From assembly GCA_036939355.1 (NCBI GenBank), contig JALLAP010000437.1, positions 1-14,665 of the forward strand: DNA of 14,665 nt, in the 5' to 3' direction. A program made the position numbers and the translations under genes. Shown here piece by piece: positions 1 to 8,975 of this stretch. Position 1 is the first letter of the stretch, and each line of letters starts with the position of its first letter. Origin of the DNA: Thalassiosira profunda. Lineage: Eukaryota > Bacillariophyta > Thalassiosirophyceae > Thalassiosirales > Thalassiosiraceae. The notes under the pieces were generated by a model, which ran no database searches, was not told where the DNA came from, and saw only the letters and a program-made list of their open reading frames with translations.

Positions 1-2
1 TG

Positions 3-218
3 TACGACAAAATGGTCGAGAACGGAGTCAAGCCCAACGCACGGACATTCGAGTACATGTACATGTGCGTGCGAAATTACTGCGACCAATACCCCGAAGA
101 GGAACAATCGGGGCTGCTGCAGCGGGTGTTCGAGCCGGCGAGCCAGCACGGCATTACCCGGAGAGAACTGATGGGCCGACACAAGCAGTCGCTTCGAAAG
201 GGGTATCTTGTCGCATGA
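3..218 (+). CDS. PPR-like protein, 3' end only (partial)
   Basis: The frame is open from the window edge and stops at 216-218, giving the last 71 residues. The segment MVENGVKPNARTF has the look of the end of one pentatricopeptide helix pair and the start of the next (a 'M..+G+.PN..TF' signature). It is followed by a helical stretch and a basic tail ending RKGYLVA. PPR proteins usually bind RNA in mitochondria or plastids; that role is inferred from the motif alone, because the targeting peptide and the other repeats lie outside the window. The gene is convergent with the hydrolase gene, with about 130 bp between the two stop codons. A TPR or another helical-repeat protein is the main alternative. 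The first in-frame ATG here (12) is internal and is not the true start. Confidence 0.5.
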   Translation, partial: YDKMVENGVKPNARTFEYMYMCVRNYCDQYPEEEQSGLLQRVFEPASQHGITRRELMGRHKQSLRKGYLVA

Positions 219-348
219 TTTGCGTTGGCTAAGGAGGAGATGGCACTCTAGTCTCTTCTAGTTCCAACGGAGGCAATGCTTGGCTGATTGCTGGTGCTGA
301 AGATAACCGCGTTAGAATTAACAACGCTCGGTTCATTTGCATCTCCAG

Positions 349-1617
349 TTATGCCACCACCAACGTAATGTGGTCGCTTTCATCTTCAATCGAAAGGTCC
401 TCGCTTGATTTTCGCTTCTTTCCTCTTCGACAAAACCGTGGCTTCTTGAACACAAGCATCGCAGCCAGCACGAGCAATGAAATCGTAGCGGCCACGAAGG
501 AGTATCTTCCACGATCGGAACGTCGTTGAGCAGCAGCAGCCTTCGCCGCCTCTTCCGCCTGGCTGAATACATCCTCCATCCACTTCCGCGTCATGTCGCT
601 TCCGGCAAATTGATACCCCCACGCGTGTCCTTCGTCGTGCCAATTGCAGTAGACGGTGGATTCCGCGCAGCCCCCTCCCTTTTGGCAAGTCACTGTGGAT
701 TGTGCTAGAGGCGTGTCCTTCTTGTGAATCTTTCTCTCTTTGGAATACTCCGTGTCCTCTGATATGTCAGGGGAAGTGCAGCCGTTGATGCGATGCCACA
801 GGTCGAACGCCGTTTGGACGGAGGTGCAGGATTGTTGCTTGAGCCCAATGTCGAGGACGCAGTTGCTCTCGGATGCATTCTCCGTCTTCGCGCAACAGCC
901 GCCGGGTCGAACGACGGCGTCGCCTCCCCCGTGATGCATCATGAGCGGCAACGGATTGGGCCCCGAATACAGCTCCACATCGTATTGATACCCTCCAGTG
1001 GGGACAATGCCCACAAGCCACGATGGTCGTTTCTCCGCAGGCATCAGCCCAAGAAGAGATGCTAGGAATCCCCCGTTGGAAAATCCCGTGGCAATAACAT
1101 GCGCACTCTTGAATCGAGTGCCTTTTTGCAACTGTGTTAGAGCTTCCTCCACAACTCCCGTGGCAAAGTCCACATCGTCCACCCCATTGGTCACGGGTTC
1201 GCCGCAGCAGTCGTTCGCATTCCAACCGAGTTCGCCACCGGATCCCGATCCCTCTGGAGCCAAGATTACCGCATTCAGTGACGTTGCCGCCGCGCGCCAC
1301 TTTCGTATCTCCTGCATAGGTCGGCCCGTGAACCCGTGCAGGGCCAGCAACATGCGCAATCCTGGGTAGTCTTCGGGCAGCCGATGTTGCTCGCCATCTT
1401 GAAGCCAATAGGGACCGCTCGCCACTGCGGCGGCATCAAACAGCGACCCGCAAAGGGCTTGCGGAATGTAGAGGAGAAACGAGCGTGCCGGCGGCCCAGC
1501 GGCGGCGTCGTTCACCGCCCTCCACGGCTTGAGCCGCGAGATGACATCGAACTCCGTTTCGTCGTCCGCCAATACCGTGCATGTGACGTCGGGGGGTTGC
1601 AACCTCCAGGATGACAT
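349..1617 (-). CDS. Membrane-anchored LpqC/PHB-depolymerase-like alpha/beta-hydrolase (esterase)
   Basis: This is a 422-aa protein counted from the ATG at 1617-1615. An alpha/beta-hydrolase fold of the LpqC/feruloyl-esterase type is visible. LALHGF (about 92-96) forms the oxyanion loop, GWNANDCCG followed by VDDVDF is the family's characteristic block, and GFSNGG holds the nucleophile Ser180. Asp233 (HHGGGD) is the likely acid and His331 (DEGHAW) the base. The domain is rich in cysteines (CC pairs, CVLD, CTSV, NGC, TCQK, TVYC), which suggests disulfides. One transmembrane helix at about 372-390 precedes a basic tail, as in a type I membrane protein facing the lumen or exterior. Family members hydrolyse esters such as feruloyl esters or polyhydroxyalkanoates; the substrate here is unknown. 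The longer frame reaches 1653 only through a GTG, so I reject that start. A type I protein needs a signal peptide and none is present at 1617; see the candidate upstream exon. Confidence 0.8.
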   Translation of the reverse strand: MSSWRLQPPDVTCTVLADDETEFDVISRLKPWRAVNDAAAGPPARSFLLYIPQALCGSLFDAAAVASGPYWLQDGEQHRLPEDYPGLRMLLALHGFTGRPMQEIRKWRAAATSLNAVILAPEGSGSGGELGWNANDCCGEPVTNGVDDVDFATGVVEEALTQLQKGTRFKSAHVIATGFSNGGFLASLLGLMPAEKRPSWLVGIVPTGGYQYDVELYSGPNPLPLMMHHGGGDAVVRPGGCCAKTENASESNCVLDIGLKQQSCTSVQTAFDLWHRINGCTSPDISEDTEYSKERKIHKKDTPLAQSTVTCQKGGGCAESTVYCNWHDEGHAWGYQFAGSDMTRKWMEDVFSQAEEAAKAAAAQRRSDRGRYSFVAATISLLVLAAMLVFKKPRFCRRGKKRKSSEDLSIEDESDHITLVVA

Positions 1618-1663
1618 GATGTCTGCTCGATCTGATTCATTGATTAGAGACACATCCGCTCAC

Positions 1664-1693
1664 CGTCACTACTGCCAGCAGCGATGCTGCCAT
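1664..1693 (-). other. Candidate signal-peptide exon of the LpqC-like hydrolase (start and splice donor)
   Basis: Upstream of the hydrolase on the same strand, an ATG at 1693-1691 opens the hydrophobic peptide MAASLLAVVT, directly followed by GTGAGC (1663-1658), a good eukaryotic 5' splice site. A CTAAT branch-point-like motif follows shortly after. A disulfide-rich type I membrane enzyme needs a cleavable signal, and this would provide one. The acceptor is uncertain. An AG near 1548-1550 would keep the frame (a phase-0 join just before the codons for FDVISR), but no strong pyrimidine tract supports it. Transcript data would settle this. Confidence 0.3.
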
Positions 1694-2308
1694 CTGCCAT
1701 TCAGCAGTCAGCGGCGCAGCAGCGCGCAGCAGCGCCTTCGACCTTCGCCTTCGAGAGCGCGCGCGCTGCTTCCTGCTTAGAGCCGCGAGCGAAAGTGAAA
1801 GTGAATGAGGTCACAACTGGGGTAAACACCTAAATACGATACTGGTGAGTTATCATTTTAGGTTTACAGCGTAAAATAAGTGTACATAGCCCAAAATAAG
1901 ATAACGCAATAGTTGATTATGTGGGGGTTGTACCTACTACAAAATGCAGAACGCATGTCCGCTTTGGGGCACCATTTCGGCTCTCGCAAATGGTGCCGGT
2001 GATTTGTACTGACTGGAACCAAGTTTTCACGGTAACGGAGTTTTCAGCTCATCAGCGTGGGAACTAGTACTAAAAGCACCATCCGCAGCTCAGAATGGGG
2101 CGGCGGCGGAACTGGTACATGGCACCATTTCCAAGATGGGCGGACAAGCGTTCTGCATTTTGTAGTACATAAGTTGTAAGCAATCAAGAAGTTGCAACAC
2201 AAACAAACAACGCGCAACGGCGTGCCATCGTGCCAACGGTCACATCACACGAACGGCGCCACATCGATCGGGCAGTGGCTGAGCCGCCGCGCGGACGAGC
2301 CGATCGTC
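1694..2308. other. Divergent intergenic/promoter region
   Basis: This stretch separates the start of the hydrolase gene (-) from the ATG of the 935-aa gene (+) and must hold both promoters. It is AT-richer than its neighbours between about 1800 and 1930, where CCTAAAT and ATTTTAGG form a loose inverted pair around 1827-1861. The remainder is mostly the inverted-repeat element at 1935-2167. I see no unambiguous TATA box or other core promoter motif, and no gene. Confidence 0.5.
1935..2167. repeat. MITE-like element with 28-bp terminal inverted repeats
   Basis: The left arm at 1935-1962 begins TACTACAAAATGCAGAACGC. The right arm at 2140-2167 is its reverse complement, with 27 of 28 positions matching (A/T difference at the 21st base). 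Inside the left half, GGCACCATTT (1968-1977) pairs perfectly with AAATGGTGCC (1988-1997), and GGCACCATTT recurs at 2121-2130 next to the right arm. The interior (about 175 bp) has no open frame of note. I see no convincing target-site duplication at the edges. The structure fits a non-autonomous DNA transposon remnant. A cis-acting hairpin in the shared promoter region of two divergent genes is the alternative. Confidence 0.55.
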
Positions 2309-5116
2309 ATGACCCATCCGACCTCTCCCAGCGCTGGCGCTGCCGCCGCTGCCGCCGCCGCCTCGGGCGGGACCACCGGCTCTCCCAACAACAACGGCGC
2401 GTCGTCGCCCTCCCTCTTCGCCCGCTCGGCCGCCAAATTGCACGGCCCCCTCTCGGCCCCCTCCCTCTCCTTCTCCTCGGACGTGGCGTCCGAGGCCTCG
2501 GGCAGCCCCCGCCCGCCATTGGCGGGGCTTTCCGCGGCGCGCCTCGCGGCCCTCAGCGCCGCCCCGACGCCCAAGAATGGCAACCTGACCAAGCCCTCCC
2601 TGGCCCAGTTGCGGGCCAGGAAGATCATGAGCGAGGCAAGGAGGGCGCGGACCCACCGCGCCAAGGCGGGACCCGCCTCTCCCGCCAGCGCGGGCGGCGA
2701 CGACCACACGGACGTGTCGAGCATTGTGGACTTGAACACGGTCGCCCATGCTGGTAGCTTCGTCGAGCGCTTGCAAAAGCTCTCTTTGGATGAGGGCAAG
2801 GACGAAGCTACTGCTGCAGAAGCGACTGCGGCGCCTAGCCTGAAGGTCGAGACCAATGCAAGGTACCGCAGCTCCCTGGCGAACGCGCGGAAGGCGGCGC
2901 TGACGAGCCCTGTGGCCGCGGGCACTCGGAAGAAGAAAGGCGCACCGAAAATCGTTGAAGGTGCAGGTGAACCCAAGCCATGCACCAACGGCATCGCGGA
3001 CGAACCGAAGAAAGAAAAGGCGGCCGAATCCACCGCCGCTGTAACCGACAGCGACTCCGGAGACGACGCGAAGAAGGACGCGCACTACTACGCCATCCTC
3101 GCTCAGATCCAGGCCGCCGCGCAAGACGACAACTCCCTCGGCATGGGGAAAATTCTTACCGACGCCCGGAAACGGGGCCTGTCGCTGGTTGCAGTGACGA
3201 GAATGATCAAGGAGGAACGGGCCAAGGCTCAGCAGGATAGGCAGAATTTGGCGATGGCCGACGCGCTGAAGAAGGGAGAGGGAGAGAAGAATGTGGGCGA
3301 TGTGGAGGCGTTGCCGGATGTCGGTACTCCCGCCGTCCAGAAATACCGCGAGGCGGCGAGATCCAGCAAGAAATCCACAGCGACGACGCCGCAGGACGTG
3401 GCCGACGGTGCGATTACTGCGACGGGAGCGCGGGAGATTTTGGGACTCGTCAAGGAGCGCGTGGAAAGCAAGTTGAAGGTGGCGGCGACTGCGACGCGCC
3501 CCGAGGCTGCGGAAGCGAGCCAAGGTGCCAGAAGTGCTGCTGCCGCGCCCAAGGCGAAGACGGAGCAAGGCGAAAAGAAAGTGGAGGCAGCGGAGGATCC
3601 ACAAGTGGGGATAGCCAAGGGCATGACCGAGCTCAGCCGTCTGTGCGACCAGGCTACGGCGCTGGTCGGCAAACCCAGCAGTGCGGACAGCTCTCCTAAG
3701 AGCGGCGCCACAACGGAGGGCGGCCCATCGGTATCCACGAAGTCGAAGAAGGAGGAGAAGGCTCCAGTCAAAGCGAAGATGGCGTCGAAGAAGACTGGTC
3801 CTAAGCGCAGCAAGGCGGAGGAGGATCCACAAAAAGGCGGCAAGGCTGATCGTGGCAAGTCAAAGGAGCCGGAACTCGCCGTGCTGCAACACTTGATGGA
3901 GAAAGCCGAGGACTCACTGGGTAGCAAGAAGACAAAAAAGAAGAAGACGCCGGCCAAGTCGAAGAAGACTGGCTCCAAGACAAAGGAGATCCAGCAGCAA
4001 GAACCCGGCGTGTTGAACGAGCTGCAGCTCCTGCAGCTGCAAAATATGGCCGTGGAAGCTGAGAAACTGATTGAGGCGGAACGCCTAGCGGAGGACGCCA
4101 TTATGCAGAGCTTGGGACACGCCGGAAGTGGAGGCGCTGAGACGACTGTGGATCAAGCGGGTAGCGTTGAGGACATCGATGCCTTTTTCGCAAAGTTCTC
4201 GATTCAGAACGACGGAGGGACGGCCGGCGAGATCTCCGAGCCTGAGGCCGTGGCCCAGTCGACCCTTGGCTCTGAGCAGACCGGTGACGTGAACGAGGAA
4301 GGCTTCACAGAAGCTTCCGATCGTGAATGCAGTAAGGACTTCTCCGACGATGACGAATCTGAAGAAGCCAAGCTGGATGATTATTACGGTTCAATGGGCG
4401 AGGAGCTAGTGTGGGACGTGGAAAGGAAGCTGAAAAGCAGGGATGTCCCAACAGCGGACGAGAATCGCAATGCCAACCTGCCGAATCATCTCGGACAATG
4501 GAAGTCTCCCTGGCACAATGGCGACGATACCCAGAAGAAGCAGCACTGTCTCTCAGCAGACAAGCGCCTGGCGGGCCATCCTGGGTACATGAACATTGAC
4601 TTCTACTCCCTTATGGATGCGACCATCGTCAAGGCCGACGAAGAAGACATCGACAAAGCGCCTTGGGAATACCGCGACGTGGGGCAGAGGTTTTTGCACG
4701 AGAAGAGCCTGGAATCGCGCAACTGGTTTGGTACGTTTGAGCTCGAGCGGGGAAACGACCGCGTCCCCAACCCTGTGTGCCGCCCGAAGGCGCTGGAAAT
4801 CTCGGTCACCCGCATCGCCGAGCCGGGAGAGTGGAGCGAGGATTGGTACACCTCGTGGAAGACTAAGAGGGACAATCCCAACAATTTGCTGGCGTACGAT
4901 CAGGACGAGGCGGCGAAAGTCAAAGAGAATCTCCCTCGCATCGCGTCCACGAGCTCTCCCACGGTGAAGAAGGTTGTGGAGATTGGATCTCTCTGCCCGG
5001 TCCGTCCGCGAACCGGGGAGCGCGTGAGCCGCGTGCACCCTGACTTCACCAGCTCTTTGAGGCAAAGCCGCTGGCGCAAGAAGTACTTGAAGGGGTCTAT
5101 GTTTCGGCTAGATTAA
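2309..5116 (+). CDS. Hypothetical 935-aa protein: disordered Ala/Lys-rich body plus unrecognised Trp-rich C-terminal domain
   Basis: I do not recognise this protein. Translation from the ATG at 2309 gives 935 aa. The frame is open back to 2192, but only through a TTG, so 2309 is chosen. Residues 1 to about 150 are Ala/Ser/Pro-rich, with an eight-alanine run and short basic helices (SLAQLRARKIMSEARRARTH). The middle is Lys/Ala/Glu-rich, low in complexity and probably disordered. A dense basic cluster near residues 540-560 (KKTKKKKTPAKSKK) could be a nuclear localisation signal or bind nucleic acid or microtubules. An acidic stretch follows around 665-695. From about residue 698 to the end the composition changes: aromatic-rich and ordered-looking, with many Trp and Tyr (GQWKSPWHN, APWEYRDVG, NWFGTFELE, WSEDWYTSWK), ending in the basic RQSRWRKKYLKGSMFRLD. 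The second half looks like a conserved domain, but I cannot name it. The gene is uninterrupted, with no intron seen. Confidence 0.75.
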   Translation: MTHPTSPSAGAAAAAAAASGGTTGSPNNNGASSPSLFARSAAKLHGPLSAPSLSFSSDVASEASGSPRPPLAGLSAARLAALSAAPTPKNGNLTKPSLAQLRARKIMSEARRARTHRAKAGPASPASAGGDDHTDVSSIVDLNTVAHAGSFVERLQKLSLDEGKDEATAAEATAAPSLKVETNARYRSSLANARKAALTSPVAAGTRKKKGAPKIVEGAGEPKPCTNGIADEPKKEKAAESTAAVTDSDSGDDAKKDAHYYAILAQIQAAAQDDNSLGMGKILTDARKRGLSLVAVTRMIKEERAKAQQDRQNLAMADALKKGEGEKNVGDVEALPDVGTPAVQKYREAARSSKKSTATTPQDVADGAITATGAREILGLVKERVESKLKVAATATRPEAAEASQGARSAAAAPKAKTEQGEKKVEAAEDPQVGIAKGMTELSRLCDQATALVGKPSSADSSPKSGATTEGGPSVSTKSKKEEKAPVKAKMASKKTGPKRSKAEEDPQKGGKADRGKSKEPELAVLQHLMEKAEDSLGSKKTKKKKTPAKSKKTGSKTKEIQQQEPGVLNELQLLQLQNMAVEAEKLIEAERLAEDAIMQSLGHAGSGGAETTVDQAGSVEDIDAFFAKFSIQNDGGTAGEISEPEAVAQSTLGSEQTGDVNEEGFTEASDRECSKDFSDDDESEEAKLDDYYGSMGEELVWDVERKLKSRDVPTADENRNANLPNHLGQWKSPWHNGDDTQKKQHCLSADKRLAGHPGYMNIDFYSLMDATIVKADEEDIDKAPWEYRDVGQRFLHEKSLESRNWFGTFELERGNDRVPNPVCRPKALEISVTRIAEPGEWSEDWYTSWKTKRDNPNNLLAYDQDEAAKVKENLPRIASTSSPTVKKVVEIGSLCPVRPRTGERVSRVHPDFTSSLRQSRWRKKYLKGSMFRLD

Positions 5117-5290
5117 GAAGTCGGTGTGTGTTTGGTTCAGCAGGCTCGATGAAAGAGGAGGACAAGCGAGGAGAGCAGAGCGAGGTCAATAACGTACGTA
5201 CTTAGGTTGTAGGTACTATGAGCTCAGGTCTCGACTCATAGCCCAACAACAACAACCAACAAGGTTCACACTCGCACCCTCGGCTATCTA

Positions 5291-7517
5291 ATGGCGGCTC
5301 CACCTCTCACCCTCCGGGGGTCGGCGGCGGCGTGCGTCTTCCTCGCGGCGGCGCGCCTGGCGGCGTCAGAGGCGCCGGAGGACGCGGGCCCCTGCCAACT
5401 TTACTTGGCCGAGTCGACCATCCCCAACGGTAAGGTTCATGCAACGTCTCTATTGATCCTGGCCCAAAGCAATTGCAAACCTCACCACCACCCCTCCCTC
5501 CTCTCCCCGTAGCCGGCCTCGGCGTCTTCGCCGGCACCTCCTTCAAGGAGAACGAAATGATCGGCCGCGTCGGCGACGCGGCCTTCCCCACCGTCGATCA
5601 CGATTGGCACAACTCCCCAGCGTCGGGGGGCTTGTCGAAGCACGAGGGGGATTACCACTGGCCGCTTACGAATTACGATTGGAACGCGCCCGATATTGGG
5701 ATGGACAGCGAAGCGGAGGACGTGTCGGTGACCGTCACGGGCTTTGGCGGTGAGGAATGAAGCTTATTTGTGCATATGTGACATATGATATGTTTGTGCA
5801 CCTTGTTCGATGTGTGTGTGGTGTGTGTGTGCATTCTCAATCCTTTGCCCCCCTCCCTCTGTGCGTATCTCTTTGAATGGCAGCGGCTCCCAACTGCCAC
5901 TTTCGGTTGCTCAATGTGCACGAGCATGAGGCCACTTACGATAATGCCGGGGTGGATCGCTACACGGACCCGGGGGCGGGGGCGAGCACTCCTTGGTTCA
6001 ACCGGTCGTCCACCGCCGTGAGGGACATCGAGGCCGGATCTGAACTGTACGTGGATTACGGTCCGAATTGGTTTTTATCGCGGGAGGGCATTTTCGAGTT
6101 GGTGCCCATCAAAGACAGCTTCGAGAAGGCGCAGGCGTTTCTGAAGGAGTATGGCAAATTGCTCGTCGGGAGCGAGAACCCGGCCGATTTGGTGGAGGAC
6201 AAAATGTCCCTCGACGACGACGTTCAGCGGGATTTGTGGGACGTCGTCAAAAACTTCTCGTATGCCAGCCGCGAGCGGCAGGCTCTGCCGGCCGATCATA
6301 AGGATGCGATGCGCGCCATTCACGGAGACATCCAGGCGATTGAGAAGGAGAACAGCATCCGATCGGTGGAATATCTCGAGAAGCACGGAAAGTGCCAAGA
6401 CAATATCATGCCCAAAATGTCGAGCATACCCCATGCTGGTCGGGGTGCCTTTGCCACGCGATTCATTGCAAAGGGAGGGCTTGTCGCTCCGGCGCCGGTG
6501 GTCCACATTGCCGACAAGGCGGCCGCAAACATGTACAACGAGACGATCGGGATTCGAGGCAACATAGTGAGAGACGAGGAGCATCTGATGCTGAAGCAGA
6601 TCATCCTCAACTATTGTTTTGGGCACCCCAATTCGACGCTGCTGCTCTTCCCGTACAGCTCCAACGTGGCGTATATCAATCACCATTCGACGGAGTACAA
6701 CGCCGAGCTGCGGTGGGCGACCGACTTCGCCTTTTACCATCACGAAGACTGGCTGAGCAAGCCGATTGAATTCTTGGAGGAGCAGTGGACGAGTGGGCTC
6801 ATGCTGGAGTTCATCGCTCTCAGAGACATTCAACCGGGTGAAGAAGTGCTCATCAATTACGGCGACGAATGGCAACGGGCATGGGATGAACACGTGAAGA
6901 ATTGGAAGCCGATATCAGCAGAAAGCGATTACAACAACCTGACCTTGTGGACAGACTTGTCAGAACACAACAATGGCAAGTTGGGCTACGTCAGAGCAGA
7001 TGCGCTCAACCAAGATACGGACTCTGCGCTCAGAACAATGGAGGAGCAAAAGGCAGAACCGTATCCGCACAATGTGGAAATGAAGTGCCAAGTCAATGTC
7101 AATCACGAGACGGCATATCTTTTTGAGCCAGAGACGATTCCGTACTTCACGAGAGACTGGGAGGAGAGTTTGGACGATCCACCCGACGCGGACGAAAAGC
7201 ACCTTCATTTTTGCAATATCACGGAGAGGTACGAGACCGAGGAGGAATCAGGAGATTCGGGCGAAGGGAAGGAGGACAAGAAAGTCGAGTACGTTTACAC
7301 GGTCGAGATCGAAGCCAAAAAGGAAACGGATGGACTCGAGCCGATTAAAGAGCGACACACGGTTATGGATGTCCCGCGCGATGCCATCAGCTTTGTCGAT
7401 GTGCACTACACGAGCGACGTCTTTTTGAAGCATGCGTTTCGGCACGAGATGAAGTTGCCGGACGCAATCTTCCCAAAAGCCTGGATGAATCTGATACCAA
7501 AGGAAGAACGGGAGTAA
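5291..7517 (+). CDS. Tandem SET-domain protein with N-terminal signal peptide (3 exons, 669 aa)
   Basis: The exons are 5291-5429, 5513-5749 and 5884-7517; joined they give 2010 nt, exactly 670 codons. The introns (83 and 134 nt) are GTAAGG...CGTAG and GTGAGG...GGCAG, both in phase 1. Residues 1 to about 26 (core AAACVFLAAARLAA) look like a signal peptide. SET domain 1 spans about 43-190: STIPNAGLGVFAGTSF at its start, and ELYVDYGPNWF as its end motif. SET domain 2 spans about 305-466: SIPHAGRGAFATRF, then NVAYINHHS (the Asn-His cofactor/active-site motif), then EEVLINYGDEW. Residues 470-669 form an acidic C-terminal region of unknown fold. SET proteins transfer methyl groups from S-adenosylmethionine, usually to lysine. 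Domain 2 has the canonical NH motif; domain 1 has the divergent APNCHFRLLN and may be inactive. No plastid-type Phe follows the predicted cleavage site, so ER or secretory residence is the plainer reading. The substrate is unknown. Confidence 0.85.
5811..5832. repeat. TG microsatellite in intron 2 of the SET gene
   Basis: About 11 TG/GT units with one GG interruption lie inside the 134-nt second intron (5750-5883). A pyrimidine-rich tract follows and leads to the CAG acceptor at 5881-5883. The repeat should be length-polymorphic, but it does not affect the reading frame. Confidence 0.8.
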
Positions 7518-7587
7518 CGTTTCAGTATGCAGGCGTTCTTTTGCAATGGATTGTATCTATGAATTGTATCTCTATCCCTTCCCCAAG

Positions 7588-8975
7588 TTACGCCGCTTTG
7601 CAAGTCAGCAGTTGCACGATTTCCTCCTTGCCATTGGCTCTAGCATAGTCGATGGCTGTCTTCCCTGCGTCATCGGCAATGTCGACATCCAGGGATTCAT
7701 CCTCCAACAACAGCTCAACGACATCGAGTTTTCCCCGCCGAGAGGCGAAGATGAGAGCCGTCATTCCTTGGCGCCCACGAACATTCGGGTCGACGCCCAC
7801 CGACTTTGTGAGAAACTTCACAATCTGCAAGGATCCCCTGTGGGCAGCCGCGGGTAAAAGTGCTTTCGTTTCCGCTCCTACCTCGGCACCGTGCGCAAGC
7901 AAGTCCTTCACGATGTCAGCAGCAACATCAACTGCCACCCACTCGGAAGGCCGGGTTGCGCAAATGGCCGAGCAAATAATCTGAAGCGATGCCTCCCCCG
8001 ATGGCGAGGGGCCAGCAGAGTTTGGATTGGCACCTGCCTCGAGTATGTCGTGGCTAACGAAAGCAATAAAACGTGAGAGCAAGAACCTCCCCACCATCTT
8101 CACAACTCCTCTGAAGCATCACACTCACATGATATCTTTGAGCGAAGCAGCCCCATTGTCACAGCTCCCTTCGTCAATCAACAACTTGAACTTCTCCGCA
8201 GCAGCACGCAGACTCTTTGAGAGGTCCGTTCCATCGCAGCCAAGGTTCTCTTTCACGCCCTCCGCGTCAATCTCTTGGATGCACCGGGCCAACGGGGACA
8301 TGCTGCTCAGCGCGCCACTCTTCAATACCTGCCGCATTTGCTCCATCTCGTTCTCAATGCTGCCCATCTTCCTCATGCTTGCCTCTTGGATGGCGTCGTC
8401 GACGGAATCGAATGCGTCCCTCCCCCGCATATCGCACAACTTCGGGTCCGCCCCTGCCTCCATTAGGAGCGCCACGCACTGCAATCGCCGGGAATGAGTA
8501 TCTTTCAGGGAGGATAGGGTACCTTTCACGGCGCAGTGCAGCGGCGCCGTCCCCGCAATGCTATTCTGGGCGTTGACGTCTGCCCCCGCGTCGATGAGGA
8601 TCTGCATCGATTCGACTGATGCAAAAAATGCAAAGTGGATCAGATTTAGCACATGATATATGATGTGCGCGTCGTTCAGTGAGAAGTGACACGCCCTCAC
8701 CGCTGCCCCAGAGCGCGGCAATGTGCAACGACGTCTGGCCAACGACGTTGCCGTGCGAGGGAGGAACGCCCTCCTCCCCCAGGAGGCGCCGCACTTCGTC
8801 GGCCTGTGGGAATAAGCACACGGAAAGAATGGGAGTGAGACGCATTGGACCATACACATCAGCTCAATTGGTTGGCGGCGGGCGTTCCCCGTACATTATT
8901 CTTCTGGGACGCGGAGAGCAACCTATCCCATTCCGGCGGACTGGGGGGCCCCGGGCGGGCAGGAAGGCTCATCAT
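7588..8975 (-). CDS. Ankyrin-repeat protein (4 exons, 378 aa)
   Basis: The minus-strand exons are 8975-8895, 8803-8701, 8615-8129 and 8053-7588; joined they give 1137 nt, 379 codons with the stop. The introns are 91, 85 and 75 nt, with donors GTACGG, GTGAGG and GTGAGT and acceptors CACAG, ATCAG and GTTAG. Every junction keeps frame and rebuilds ankyrin signatures across it, for example LHIAALWGS joined to VESMQILIDAGADVN. The N-terminus is MMSLPARPGPP, then EWDRLLSASQKNN. Ankyrin-like repeats lie at about 28-100, 112-130 and 225-375, the last including GMTALIFASRRGKLDVVELL and KTAIDYARANGKEEIVQLL. A Met/Glu-rich, possibly coiled segment sits between the two blocks. Ankyrin repeats are protein-binding scaffolds; no enzymatic domain is seen and the partner is unknown. 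The start is the ATG at 8975; the frame runs further upstream only through a GTG. The stop is 70 bp from that of the SET gene, tail to tail. Confidence 0.85.

Noticed and set aside
1618..1653. Longer hydrolase N-terminus starting at 1653
   Set aside because: The codon there is GTG, not a normal eukaryotic start, and the added residues (SLINESDRADI) resemble neither a signal peptide nor conserved sequence.
2192..2308. Longer N-terminus of the 935-aa protein from 2192
   Set aside because: The codon at 2192 is TTG and the extension overlaps the likely 5' UTR right after the inverted-repeat element. The first ATG is at 2309.
2240..3832. 530-aa open frame on the minus strand, antisense to the 935-aa gene
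   Set aside because: It is Arg/Leu/Gly-rich without any domain, and lies opposite a GC-rich Ala/Lys coding sequence in which antisense stop codons are rare. It is a composition shadow.
5216..5241. CTATGAG...CTCATAG inverted pair ahead of the SET gene
   Set aside because: Seven-base arms 12 nt apart are expected by chance in a window of this size.
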